A DNA stretch of 64,000 nt, from contig NZ_KZ559466.1 of the NCBI RefSeq assembly GCF_002850745.1, positions 618,825-682,824 on the forward strand, in the 5' to 3' direction. The notes beneath the pieces were generated by a model, which saw only the letters and a list, made by a program, of their open reading frames with translations, searched no databases and was not told the DNA's origin. A program made the translations under genes and the position numbers. Shown here in pieces: positions 50,931 through 59,432 of this stretch (the stretch's first letter is position 1; the number at the start of each line of letters is the position of its first letter). The DNA is from Nonomuraea indica (GTDB lineage: Bacteria > Actinomycetota > Actinomycetes > Streptosporangiales > Streptosporangiaceae).

Positions 50931-51806
50931 CTAGCGGGCGGCCTGAGCGGTGGTGTAGCGGTCGACGAGGTCGGCGAGCCGGGCCACCTGGCCGAGCTCG
51001 GGTGACCAGCAGTAGAGGATGACCTCGTCCGCCCCGAGCTCCTCGAACCCGCGCAGCGCCGTGCGGATCTGCTCCTCGGTGGTGAGCATGCCCTCCACCA
51101 TCCAGTGGGAGGCGCCGACGATGGCGTAGCACTCGCTGATCGCCGCCTTGGCCGTGGCGACCGTCCGGTCCGAGCCGAAGGCCACGTTGAGCTGGCCGAC
51201 GTTGCGCGGGCGGTCGGGCCGGCCGGCCTGCGACCACTCCTTGTCGACCGCGCGGAAGAGGTCGCCGGCCCACGGCGGAGGCGCGGCGCACAGCAGCCCG
51301 TGCCCGAACCTGGCCACCCGCGCCAGAGCCGCCGGCGCGAACGCCCCGAACAGGATCTCCGGGCCTCCCGGCGTCAGCGGCGCCGGCCCCACCGGCCCCA
51401 GCCCGCAGTCGGTCCGCCCGCCCGCCCACAGCTGCCGCAGCGCGATCAGCTGACCGTCGAGCCGGCGGCCCCGCCCCTTGAGCGGCATGCCGGCCGCGGC
51501 GAAGTCGTCGGTCCGGCTGCCGACCCCCATCCCGAGGGTGAACCGGCCACCGGCGAGCCGATCGAGCGTGGCCGTCTGCTTGGCCAGCAGGGCGGTGTCG
51601 CGCAGCGGGCCGATCAGCACCTCGGTCTGGATCCGGATCCGTCTCGTCGTGGCGGCGACGGCGGCCAGCATCACCAGCGGCTCCGGGTTGCGCCAGATGA
51701 AGCGGTCGAGCAGTCCGAGCGTGCTGAACGGTCCCGCGTCCGCCTGCCGCGCCCAGTCCAGCAGGAGGTCAGGTTCCTCACCCGGCAACCCGATTCCGAT
51801 CTTCAT
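50931..51806 (-). CDS. LLM class F420-dependent oxidoreductase
   Basis: 291 residues of the luciferase-like barrel: FSTLGLLDRFIWRNPEPLVMLAAVAATTRRIRIQTEVLIG, TLDRLAGGRFTLGMGVGSRTDDF, and EILFGAFAPAALARVARFG. F420 is the likely cofactor in an actinomycete, FMN is the alternative. ATG at 51806 with AAGGAG. It is divergent from the SRPBCC gene with 85 bases between. Substrate unknown. Confidence 0.86.
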   Translation of the reverse strand: MKIGIGLPGEEPDLLLDWARQADAGPFSTLGLLDRFIWRNPEPLVMLAAVAATTRRIRIQTEVLIGPLRDTALLAKQTATLDRLAGGRFTLGMGVGSRTDDFAAAGMPLKGRGRRLDGQLIALRQLWAGGRTDCGLGPVGPAPLTPGGPEILFGAFAPAALARVARFGHGLLCAAPPPWAGDLFRAVDKEWSQAGRPDRPRNVGQLNVAFGSDRTVATAKAAISECYAIVGASHWMVEGMLTTEEQIRTALRGFEELGADEVILYCWSPELGQVARLADLVDRYTTAQAAR

Positions 51807-51891
51807 CGGTGTCTCCTTCGCAAGTGCGCCGTCTGGCCCGTGGGGATAGACTCGCTCTGGTTCCTCAGTCGCTGATCGAGAGCTGACGGAT

Positions 51892-52377
51892 ATGACGGAC
51901 GACCCCCAGGCGATCAGGCTGGATGAATACCTGCCGTATCCTCCGGACCGCGTGTGGCGGGCGTTCGTCGAACCTCGGCTGGTGACGAAATGGCTCGGCC
52001 CGCAGGATTTCCAGCCGGTCGTCGGCCACCGGTTCACCATCGTGGCGCCCGCCGTGCCGGCGACGAGATTCGACGGCGTCATCCACTGCCAGGTGCTCGC
52101 CATCGAGCCTGAGCGGATGTTGCGCATCAGCTGGGACGATCACGGTCCCAGCGGGGCGCGGTGCACGGCGACCTGGCGGCTGGTGGCGGAGGGCCACGGC
52201 ACCAGGCTGTTCTTCGACCACGAGGGCTTCGACCCGGACAACGAGCTGCAGCAGCGGGCCCGGCGGATCATGGGCGGCGGCTGGCGGTCCTGGCTGTTCA
52301 GCCGGCTGGAAGCGGTCCTCGCCGGCACGGCCGCCGGGCCCGACGTCGCCCGTGAGGGCCGGCCCTACCGGCCCTGA
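51892..52377 (+). CDS. SRPBCC (AHSA1-like) domain protein
   Basis: 161 residues. The START/AHSA1 fold is clear: LDEYLPYPPDRVWRAFVEPRLVTKWLGPQDFQPVVGHRF, then YDGVIHCQ-like FDGVIHCQVLAIEPERMLRISW, and RLFFDHEGF near the end with a long C-terminal helix. Such proteins bind hydrophobic ligands and, in actinobacteria, are often linked to ArsR regulators. Its 3' end overlaps the convergent ArsR gene by 13 bases; the usual arrangement is same-strand. Confidence 0.85.
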   Translation: MTDDPQAIRLDEYLPYPPDRVWRAFVEPRLVTKWLGPQDFQPVVGHRFTIVAPAVPATRFDGVIHCQVLAIEPERMLRISWDDHGPSGARCTATWRLVAEGHGTRLFFDHEGFDPDNELQQRARRIMGGGWRSWLFSRLEAVLAGTAAGPDVAREGRPYRP

Positions 52378-52736
52378 CGCTCGTTCTCCTCCTCCACCAC
52401 GGTGTCGCGCAGGAGCCGCAGCCGCTCCTGCCAGTAGAGCTCGTACGGGTGCAGCCAGTTGGAGATCTCCTGCATGGGCGCCCGGCACAGGGAGTAGTGG
52501 CGTTCCCTGCCGACCTTCCGCTCCGTCACCAGGCCGGAGTCGCGCAGCACCTTCAGGTGTTCGGACACGCTGGGGCGGGCCATGTCGAAGTGCGCGGCGA
52601 GGTTGTTGACCGACTGCGGCCCCTGGAGCAGCAACTGGAGGATGCGGCGCCGCACCGGGTTGGCCAGCGCCGGGAACACGTCGTCGAGCAGGGTGGGGAC
52701 GCCGTCCGGCGTCGTGGTCTTCCCGCTCCGCGGCAT
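52365..52736 (-). CDS. ArsR family regulator
   Basis: 123 residues. The winged helix is clear: DVFPALANPVRRRILQLLLQGPQSVNNLAAHFDMARPSVSEHLKVLRDSGLVTERKVGRERHYSL. No metal-binding cysteine pair is seen in the recognition helix, so it is of the non-metal type usually linked with SRPBCC proteins. An inverted repeat GTAGG-N6-CCTAC lies 66 bases upstream (52802) and is found again at 62129. Confidence 0.88.
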   Translation of the reverse strand: MPRSGKTTTPDGVPTLLDDVFPALANPVRRRILQLLLQGPQSVNNLAAHFDMARPSVSEHLKVLRDSGLVTERKVGRERHYSLCRAPMQEISNWLHPYELYWQERLRLLRDTVVEEENERQGR

Positions 52737-52801
52737 GGTTCGCAGCCCTTGGTCGCACCGTCGTCGGCGGCCCGATACTCGCCGACTTCAGTACATTATC
52801 A

Positions 52802-52824
52802 GTAGGCGCTATCCTACCTGTCAA
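52802..52824. promoter_or_regulatory. ArsR-type operator GTAGG-N6-CCTACC-T-GTCAA, copy 1
   Basis: An inverted repeat GTAGG-CGCTAT-CCTAC followed by CTGTCAA, upstream of the ArsR gene. The same pattern, with identical spacing, occurs at 62129. Confidence 0.7.
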
Positions 52825-52865
52825 CGCGGGACACCCGGCGGGTGAGGGGCCCGGCGCCGGCCCCC

Positions 52866-54065
52866 TCACCACGTCACCGGGAGCGCCTCAGGCCCTCGCA
52901 CCAGCCGGTCGACCTTCCAGGCGATCCGCTCCGGGGCGACGGCGAGCCGCAGCCCGGGGACCCTCCGCAGCAGCCCTTCGATGACCAGCTCGATCTCCGC
53001 CCTGGCCAGTGCCGCGCCCATGCACCGGTGCGGCCCGAAGCCGAACGTCAGGTGCTGCTCCCTGGCCGCCTCGAAGTCGATCTCGTCGGGATCGTCGAAG
53101 ACCCGCGGGTCCCGGTTGGCCGCCGACAACTGGGTGTAGACGGCCTCCCCCTTGGCGATGAGGGTGTCGCCGATGGTGACGTCCTCCGTGGCGACGCGGG
53201 CGAACCCGCCCGGGCTCTCCAGCGGGACGAAGCGCAGCAGCTCCTCGACGACCCGGGGCACCGGCGCGCCGCCGCCCCGGGCCAGCTCGGCGTAGACGCC
53301 GTCGCGGAGCATGACGAACATCATGTCGGCGATCTCGTTGACGGTGGTCTCGTGGCCGACCACGAGCAGGGTGACGCCGAAGGTCACCAGCTCCTGCTCG
53401 CTCATCACCGCCTCGGTGTCGCGGGCCCGCACCATGGCGCTGAACAGGTCGTCGGCCGGCGCCACCCGGCGCTGCCCGACCAGCCACCGCAGGTATTCGG
53501 TGAGGCTCCGGAAGGCGGCGAAGATCTCCTCGGGGGTGAACGCCGTCACCGACATGACGATGTCCGACCACACCCGGAACTTCTCCCGGTCGGCGAACGG
53601 GACGCCCAGGATCTCGCAGATCACCGAGACGGGAAGGGGCAGCGCGAGACTCTTCACGAGATCGGCCGGCGGTCCCTCCCTCATCATGTCGTCGAGCAGC
53701 CCCTCGACCTGGTCGGCGATCCACGGCCGGAGCCGCTCCACCCGCCGGGGGGTGAACGCCCGGGCGGCCACCTGGCGGACCCGCGTGTGGTCGGGCGGAT
53801 CCATGCTCATGATCATCTCGGGGTTCTGGACGATCTGCGGCTGCAACCGGGGCAGGTCCATGGTCAGCGTCACGGCGCGGCTGAACCGCGGGTCCGACAG
53901 CACGAATTTGGTGTCCTCGTACCCGGTGACCAGCCACGCGTCCCCGCCGAACGGCATGCGGACGCGGGCGACCCGCTCCGACTCCTGCAGCTTGCGGTAC
54001 TTTCCGTCCAGCTCCAGCGCGGTGGTGGGGCCGAACGGGAACGGGTGGACGGCGCGCTCGTCCAT
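52866..54065 (-). CDS. Cytochrome P450
   Basis: 399 residues. The heme loop FGFGPHRCMGAALA, the I-helix VVGHETTVN, the K-helix VEELLRF (ExxR) and DPPDHTRVRQ are all present. It belongs to the bacterial class I type and needs ferredoxin and reductase from elsewhere. The ATG overlaps the OMT stop (TGATG), so it follows the O-methyltransferase in one operon. In this cluster it could hydroxylate a specialised metabolite. Confidence 0.92.
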   Translation of the reverse strand: MDERAVHPFPFGPTTALELDGKYRKLQESERVARVRMPFGGDAWLVTGYEDTKFVLSDPRFSRAVTLTMDLPRLQPQIVQNPEMIMSMDPPDHTRVRQVAARAFTPRRVERLRPWIADQVEGLLDDMMREGPPADLVKSLALPLPVSVICEILGVPFADREKFRVWSDIVMSVTAFTPEEIFAAFRSLTEYLRWLVGQRRVAPADDLFSAMVRARDTEAVMSEQELVTFGVTLLVVGHETTVNEIADMMFVMLRDGVYAELARGGGAPVPRVVEELLRFVPLESPGGFARVATEDVTIGDTLIAKGEAVYTQLSAANRDPRVFDDPDEIDFEAAREQHLTFGFGPHRCMGAALARAEIELVIEGLLRRVPGLRLAVAPERIAWKVDRLVRGPEALPVTW

Positions 54066-55129
54066 CACGGGCTCCCGGCCGGACGCAGTTCGAGGATCGC
54101 CAGCCCGAAGGAGGTCGGGTGCGAGCCGGCCACGGTCAACCCGGCCCGGGCCGCCAGCTCCTCGTACTGCGGGAGGCTGCGCTCCTTGCCACCGCAGAAC
54201 AGCAGCATCATGATGTCCAGCCGGGCCAGGCTCCGCTGGTCGCCCGCGCCGCCGACGATCGTCTCGATCACCAGGAGCCGGCCGGTGGACCCGAGCGCCT
54301 CGGCGCCGCGCCGCAGCACCGCCACGGCGTCGTCGTCGGACCAGTTGTGCAGGACGTTCATGAGGATGTAGGTGTCCGCCCCGTTGGGCCAGGCGGCGAA
54401 GAAGTCCCCTTCGACGAAGCCGGTGCGGCCGGCGACCGGCGAGCCGGCCAGGTGGGCCCGGGCCGTCGCGACCCCGGCCGGGGTGTCGAACACGATGCCG
54501 CGCGCCTCCGGTGAGACGCGCAGGACGGCCTCCAGCAGCAGCCCGTGGCCGCCGCCGACGTCGACGACGTCGCCGAGGGCGCGCCAGTCGACGGCCTCGA
54601 TGATGCTGTCGAGCGAGATGCGGGTCTTGTGCGCCATCGCCTTCTCGAACGACGCCGCCAGCGGGGGGCTGCCGGCGAGGTCCGTCCAGACGTCCCGGCC
54701 GAAGAGCCGCTCGTACACCGGCTCGCCGGTCCGTACCGCGTCGAGCATGAGCACGGGTGTGCGGTCGAGCCGGCACATCGCGCCGTCCAGGTGCCACCAG
54801 TCGCGCATGCTGACCGGGCTGTCCTCGCGCATCAGCTCCGACAGCCTCGTCGGGCGGTAGAGGCCGGCGGGCCCGTCGTGGTCGAAGACGCCCAGGGACG
54901 CCAGGTAGCGCAGCAGGCGGCGCACCGCTTCGGGATGCACGCTCTCCCCGGCGGCCTCCAGCCCCTTGAGGATCGTGTCGGCGGACGCGCCGTCGGGCGC
55001 GATCAGATCGGCCAGCCGGAGCGTCGCCGCCACGCGGATGGCCCACGGCGCCACGGTGTCGGTCAGGGCGACCATGGTGCCGAACGCGCTGTCGGCCTGG
55101 GGGTCGGGGGTGGCACGGGCATCGGACAC
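54065..55129 (-). CDS. O-methyltransferase (SAM-dependent, dimerisation-domain family)
   Basis: 354 residues. The N-terminal helix-turn-helix-like dimerisation domain (AIRVAATLRLADLIAPDG) is followed by the SAM site DVVDVGGGHGLLLEAVL near residue 185, GFVEGDFFAAWPNGADTYILMNVLHNWSDDDAVAVLRRG, and the catalytic histidine in LHNW. It resembles small-molecule methyltransferases of actinomycete polyketide and phenazine-like pathways. A GTG at 55129 with GGAG is the best start; a GTG at 55156 has none. Confidence 0.88.
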   Translation of the reverse strand: MSDARATPDPQADSAFGTMVALTDTVAPWAIRVAATLRLADLIAPDGASADTILKGLEAAGESVHPEAVRRLLRYLASLGVFDHDGPAGLYRPTRLSELMREDSPVSMRDWWHLDGAMCRLDRTPVLMLDAVRTGEPVYERLFGRDVWTDLAGSPPLAASFEKAMAHKTRISLDSIIEAVDWRALGDVVDVGGGHGLLLEAVLRVSPEARGIVFDTPAGVATARAHLAGSPVAGRTGFVEGDFFAAWPNGADTYILMNVLHNWSDDDAVAVLRRGAEALGSTGRLLVIETIVGGAGDQRSLARLDIMMLLFCGGKERSLPQYEELAARAGLTVAGSHPTSFGLAILELRPAGSP

Positions 55130-55174
55130 CTTGAACTCCGTTCGGGAGCGGGACACCGTGGCGTCTCGCGGCGT

Positions 55175-56191
55175 CTAGCTGAGGAACTCCCGGGCCGGAT
55201 TGGCTCGGGGGTAGGTCCGCATGTAGTCCAGGAACAGCGCCAGGGTGCTGTCACGGGAGGTGAGCAGGCCCGGCTGGAAGTGGATGGTGTCGAAGATGTC
55301 GGAGTCGTCGGAGTAGAACTGCATCTGCGCCTCGAACACCTGCTGCAGCGCCCGCTCCGCGGCCTCCTCGCTCTCCGACTCGCCCTTGCGGACGCCGTAG
55401 ACGAAGAAGGAGTCGGTCCGGCCGGGGGCCGGCAGGCTGGGCGAGGTCATCCAGAAGTACCAGCGGCCGTTGAGCAGGCCCGTCTGCAGGAACAGGTTGG
55501 GGCCGTGGATGTCGATCCGCACGTCGTACGTGGTGCCGTCCGGCAGCGAGCCGACGAGGTCGTACCCGTGACGATGCCCGCCGTGCCGCACCGTGTCGGC
55601 GGGCGGCACCTTCAGGTCGAACCCGTGCGGCAACGACAGATGCTGCAGGTCGAGCGTGTGCGCGGACACCATCCAGGGCTCCATGGCCAGGTGCCCGAAC
55701 CGTCCCCGTCGCGCCCGGATCTCCTCCTCCGGGCAGGGCAGATCGGGAATCCGGAAGATCGGCTCGGTGCCGTTGAACGCCCACACGACGCCGAACCTCT
55801 CCGCGGTGGGGAACCGGAACAGCCGCGCGCCGCTCGGCACCGGGTCGCCGCTGCCGGTCCGGCGGCACACCCCCTCCCCGTCGTAGGCCCAGCCGTGGAA
55901 ACGGCAGCGCAGCATGCCCTCGGACACGGTCCCCACGCTGAGGTCGGCGCCCAGGTGCACGCAGTAGGCGCTCACCACCGACGGCCGGCCCGATCGGTCG
56001 CGGAACGCGACGACGCGCCCGCCGAGGAACTCCGCGCCGACGGCCTTGCCTGCCGTCAGGTCGGCGGCCATGCAGATCGGATACCAGCTCTGGGTGTAGA
56101 GGCCGTCGTCCCCCTCGTGGGGAAGGGGTTCGCCCATCGGGCGGGGAACCGGATCGTCGGGGCCGGTCGCCGGAGCCGGGGATTCGGTCAC
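55175..56191 (-). CDS. Rieske [2Fe-2S] non-heme iron oxygenase 1
   Basis: 338 residues. The Rieske cluster ligands are CVHLGADL and CRFHGWAY, at residues about 77-99. The mononuclear iron site is probably the D-L-Q-H-L-S-L-P-H segment (DxxHxxxxH). Length and sequence fit single-component aromatic/alicyclic oxygenases rather than two-subunit dioxygenases. It belongs to the operon SnoaL-SnoaL-AraC-Rieske-OMT-P450. It is a paralogue of the protein encoded at 58323, with the same C-terminus pattern YPRANPAREFL. It needs a reductase from outside the cluster. Confidence 0.88.
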   Translation of the reverse strand: MTESPAPATGPDDPVPRPMGEPLPHEGDDGLYTQSWYPICMAADLTAGKAVGAEFLGGRVVAFRDRSGRPSVVSAYCVHLGADLSVGTVSEGMLRCRFHGWAYDGEGVCRRTGSGDPVPSGARLFRFPTAERFGVVWAFNGTEPIFRIPDLPCPEEEIRARRGRFGHLAMEPWMVSAHTLDLQHLSLPHGFDLKVPPADTVRHGGHRHGYDLVGSLPDGTTYDVRIDIHGPNLFLQTGLLNGRWYFWMTSPSLPAPGRTDSFFVYGVRKGESESEEAAERALQQVFEAQMQFYSDDSDIFDTIHFQPGLLTSRDSTLALFLDYMRTYPRANPAREFLS

Positions 56192-56236
56192 GGGTCACCT
56201 CCGCAGTCCGTGTCGCGCGGTGGGCCAAACGCTAGA

Positions 56237-57133
56237 TCAGGCCAGATCCCGGTACTTCTTCGATCCTGCTGAAGCTCGGGCGGCGCCGACCGGCACGCTC
56301 TCCGGCGCCGCGTCGTGCCGGCTCTCCTGGGCGGCGAGCAGCGGGGAGGCGAAGACGATGGGGGGATCGCTGGGCCGGCGCGGGCGCAGGTCGATGACGA
56401 TGCTGCTCTCGCTGACGTGGCCGTCCTCGACGTGGACGTGCCCGTACGAGCCGACCAGGTACTGGTTCGGCAGGTCGTTGGTCATCAGGGCCTCGATGTC
56501 CGCGTCGGGCGCGAAGCTCATCGCGAGGGCCATGTAGACGCCGTCGGGGCCGGCCACCATGTCCACCTCGGTGGACTCCCTCGCCATGGCGCAGGCGGCC
56601 GGCCAGCCCTGCGGGATTCCCGACTCGAACAGGCCGACCAGCGCGATGTTGCCGGGTTCGAGGCCGTTGAACCGCACGCGGAGCTTCCGGGTCCGCCCGG
56701 CCCTCCGCGGAGGCGGCGCCGCCGCGGCCAGCACCGCCTCCCACGACTGGTCGGACATCTCGCTGATCAGCCGCCGGAACTTGCGCGGCGAGACCCCGAC
56801 GTGCCGGGCGAACTGGTGGGAGAAGGTGCCGAGGCTCGTGTATCCCACCTGCATGCAGATCGTGGTGATGTCCAGGTTCGTCGCCGCGAGCAGCCGTTTG
56901 GCCTCGGCGATCCGCAGGGCCGCCAGGAACCTCGCCGGAGTGGTGGCGGTGATGACCCGGAACACGCGAAGGAAGTGGAACGGGCTGAAGCACGCGGTCT
57001 GCGCCAGGTCGTCGAGCGAGTGCGCGCGGGACAGGTCGCGCCGGATCTTGACGAGGACCTGTTCGACCGCCCGGAGCCGGTGATCGTCGTAGCCGTCGGC
57101 CTGCTCCGTCGTGCTCTTCTCCCGAGTCCGCAC
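56237..57133 (-). CDS. AraC family regulator
   Basis: 298 residues. An N-terminal AraC helix-turn-helix pair lies at about residues 25-125: LSRAHSLDDLAQTACFSPFHFLRVFRVITATTPARFLAALRIAEAKRLLAAT, then VGYTSLGTFSHQFARHVGVSPRKFRR. The C-terminal 170 residues (GNIALVGLFESGIPQGWPA) form a ligand-sensing domain of uncertain type. GTG start with GGAGGTAGG. It lies within the operon and could control the cluster. Confidence 0.88.
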   Translation of the reverse strand: MRTREKSTTEQADGYDDHRLRAVEQVLVKIRRDLSRAHSLDDLAQTACFSPFHFLRVFRVITATTPARFLAALRIAEAKRLLAATNLDITTICMQVGYTSLGTFSHQFARHVGVSPRKFRRLISEMSDQSWEAVLAAAAPPPRRAGRTRKLRVRFNGLEPGNIALVGLFESGIPQGWPAACAMARESTEVDMVAGPDGVYMALAMSFAPDADIEALMTNDLPNQYLVGSYGHVHVEDGHVSESSIVIDLRPRRPSDPPIVFASPLLAAQESRHDAAPESVPVGAARASAGSKKYRDLA

Positions 57134-57203
57134 ACCTACCTCCAGGTCCCCGTAGGATCCATCGATGCGTCGTGGATGTCCACCCGCCGCCCGCGGCGGC
57201 CGG

Positions 57204-57692
57204 TCAGGCGCGGCTGGAGGCTTCCGGATCCGGCCACATCGACGCCCATCCGCCCTGGGCGCCGTGCGTCTCCCGCAGCAGGTCCGGGATCTTGGCCACG
57301 TCGAAGACCCCCCAGTGCTCCACGATCTGCCGGCCGTCGAAGCGGAAGGTGTTCGAGCCGCCGATCGCGAAGGTCCGGCCGGTGGCCGGGATCCCCATGA
57401 ACTCGCCCGTGTGCGCGAAGTGCAGCTCGATGGCCTGCGACAGGTAGTCGCCCTCGCACACCGAGACCAGGACCTCGACCTTGGTGGTGGTCAGCGCGTC
57501 GGCGGCCTGCCCGAACCGGTGCGCGACGCCGTCGCGGCCGGGAGGATCCCACGGGGGCGCGAAGTGGTCCACGAACTCCGGGGCCAGGACCTCCTGGATC
57601 GCGGTGAAGTCCCGGGAGAACAGCACGGCCCCGCGGAACCGCCGGACGATCTCCTCCCGCTCGGCCTTGGTCGTCGCCAGTTCGTCGTTCAC
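57204..57692 (-). CDS. SnoaL-like protein (nuclear transport factor 2 fold), copy 1
   Basis: 162 residues. The fold is recognised by FSRDFTAIQEVLAPEFVDHFAPPWDPPGRDGVAHRF, then FMGIPATGRTFAIGGSNTFRFDGRQIVEHWGVFD. SnoaL-type proteins cyclise or isomerise aromatic polyketides, hydrate, or bind small molecules; catalytic aspartate/histidine residues are likely in DHF and EHW. GTG start with GGGAGGG. It is followed by an AraC gene and preceded by copy 2, to which it is related. Confidence 0.82.
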   Translation of the reverse strand: MNDELATTKAEREEIVRRFRGAVLFSRDFTAIQEVLAPEFVDHFAPPWDPPGRDGVAHRFGQAADALTTTKVEVLVSVCEGDYLSQAIELHFAHTGEFMGIPATGRTFAIGGSNTFRFDGRQIVEHWGVFDVAKIPDLLRETHGAQGGWASMWPDPEASSRA

Positions 57693-57709
57693 ATGCCCTC
57701 CCGGGTCCG

Positions 57710-58153
57710 TCAGGCGGTCGCCTCCAGCAACGCGCTGTCGATCAGTCCGAGCTGTTCCAGCAGATGCACGGTGTCGGCCACCCCCCAGTGCTCGACCACC
57801 TTGCCGCCGACGATGCGCAGCTGGCCCATCAACGCGCAGCGGACGGCCCGGCCGGTCGGCTGGATGTTCAGATAGGGGCCGGAGTGGGTCGCCGAGACCG
57901 TGAGCCGGGTGCTGACGAGATCGCGCTCGGCGATCATCTCCTGGACGTCGATCCGGATGTCCGGGAACGCGGCGATGAAGCGTTGCATCTCGCTGCCCAC
58001 CTGGCCGGCCGGCATGGCCCCGTCGCGGCCGTGGTGCACCATGTCCGGGGCCCAGTGCCGCATCATCTCCGCGACGTCCCGCACGTTCCAGGCGTCGACG
58101 AGCCTCTGGACCACGGCCTTGTTGGCGGCCAGCTGTGCCGGATCGGCGTTCAT
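57710..58153 (-). CDS. SnoaL-like ester-cyclase-type protein, copy 2
   Basis: 147 residues. The ester-cyclase pattern is ANKAVVQRLVDAWNVRDVAEMMRHWAPDMVHHGRDG, then FIAAFPDIRIDVQEMIAERDLVSTRLTVSATHSG and KVVEHWGVADTVHLLEQLGL. ATG with GGAGG. It is the first gene of the operon, divergent from the second Rieske gene with about 170 bases between. The pair could act in succession on one intermediate. Confidence 0.82.
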   Translation of the reverse strand: MNADPAQLAANKAVVQRLVDAWNVRDVAEMMRHWAPDMVHHGRDGAMPAGQVGSEMQRFIAAFPDIRIDVQEMIAERDLVSTRLTVSATHSGPYLNIQPTGRAVRCALMGQLRIVGGKVVEHWGVADTVHLLEQLGLIDSALLEATA

Positions 58154-58322
58154 GGTTCCTCCCGTCGGCGCCACCACGAATGACACCCTCATAGAGGAAC
58201 ACATCGGCAGGTGCCGCGGTTTCTTCGAGATTGTCGTTCTCCCGGGCCCGATTGACCCGGCCGTCAGGCGGTGGTGACACTGAACGCGGTCTGGCGCCTG
58301 CCCGGAAGGGACGGGATTCACT

Positions 58323-59369
58323 GTGAGGGTCACCGACAAGAGGGTCACCGACAAGAGGGTCAGCGACAAGAGGGTCAGCGACGACGTACGACCTCGGCCC
58401 CGCGCCGAGCCGATCCCGTCCGAAGGCGCGGACGGCCTGTTCACGCAGACCTGGTTCCCGGTGTGCCTGAGCAGCGCGCTGCCGGCGACCGGGGGCATCG
58501 TCGGCGTCGATCTGCTCGGCGGCCGGGTGGTGGCCGTGCGCTCGTCGTCCGGCGAGGTGTCCGTGTTCAGCGCGTACTGCGTCCATCTGGGCGCCGACCT
58601 GTCGGTGGGCCGCCTCGACGGCGACGCGATCCGCTGCGCCTTCCACGGCTGGCGCTACGGCATGGACGGCCGGTGCCTGTCCGCCAACGGCACGCCGGTC
58701 GATCCCCGGGCGCGCCTGTTCCGCTTCCCCACCGTCGAGACGCACGGGATCGTGTGGGCGTTCAACGGTTCGGCCCCGCTGTTCACGCTCCCCCAGCCGG
58801 ACCCGCCGATGCCGCAGGCTCCCGTGGCGACGAGGACACTGGCGTTCGACCAGGAGCTGGCGGTGGATCCCTGGGTGGTCGCGGCCCAGACCATGGACCT
58901 GCAGCACTTCGCGCTGCCGCACGAGGGGAAGTTCGTCGAGGACCCCGGCGACTCGGTCGCCTGGGACGAGTTCTCCGTGGGATACCGCTATCACGCGCTG
59001 ATGCCGGGCGGTGAGGAGTACCGGGTCTGGGCGTCGATCCACGGCAGCAACATCTTCTGGCAGCAGGGCACGCTCGACGGCCGCTGGTTCTACTGGATCA
59101 CCGGCATGGCGGCGCCCCGGCCCCGGACCACCGCCTCGTTCTTCAGCTGGGGCACCCACGTGTTGCCCGGTGAGACCCGGGAGGCGGCCGACTTCCTCAC
59201 CCGCGTGCAGGCGTTCATGTTCAACCTGCTGGCCGAGGACGCTCCCGTGCTGATGACCATCCACTACACCCCGGGGCTGCTGACCCGGAGCGACGCCGCG
59301 CTCGCCGGCTTCTTCTCGTACCTGCGCCGCTATCCGCGGGCGAACCCGGCGCGCGACTTCCTGCGCTGA
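58323..59369 (+). CDS. Rieske [2Fe-2S] non-heme iron oxygenase 2
   Basis: 348 residues. Cluster ligands CVHLGADLSVG and CAFHGWRYG, non-heme iron site DLQHFALPH, and C-terminus YPRANPARDFL repeat those of the Rieske protein encoded at 55175, so the two are paralogues. The N-terminal 20 residues are a four-copy RV-T/S-D-K repeat, which the other copy lacks. GTG start at 58323. Both proteins should act on one or related substrates in this cluster. Confidence 0.88.
   Translation: MRVTDKRVTDKRVSDKRVSDDVRPRPRAEPIPSEGADGLFTQTWFPVCLSSALPATGGIVGVDLLGGRVVAVRSSSGEVSVFSAYCVHLGADLSVGRLDGDAIRCAFHGWRYGMDGRCLSANGTPVDPRARLFRFPTVETHGIVWAFNGSAPLFTLPQPDPPMPQAPVATRTLAFDQELAVDPWVVAAQTMDLQHFALPHEGKFVEDPGDSVAWDEFSVGYRYHALMPGGEEYRVWASIHGSNIFWQQGTLDGRWFYWITGMAAPRPRTTASFFSWGTHVLPGETREAADFLTRVQAFMFNLLAEDAPVLMTIHYTPGLLTRSDAALAGFFSYLRRYPRANPARDFLR
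58326..58385 (+). repeat. Four-copy 15-base in-frame tandem repeat
   Basis: Copies at 58326-58340, 58341-58355, 58356-58370 and 58371-58385, unit AGGGTCACCGACAAG, each coding R-V-T/S-D-K/D. It follows directly after the GTG start of the second Rieske oxygenase. In-frame repeats of this kind vary easily in number. Confidence 0.85.
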
Positions 59370-59432
59370 CGCGCGTTCCGCCGGCCCCGTGGCGGGGCCG
59401 GCGGAAACGGGCCGCGATCGGGGACCGGCGGG

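Noticed and set aside
52842..54371. A long plus-strand open frame over the P450 and methyltransferase genes
   Set aside because: No domain, start site or typical composition; the minus-strand frames carry clear P450 and methyltransferase motifs. High G+C leaves many such false frames.
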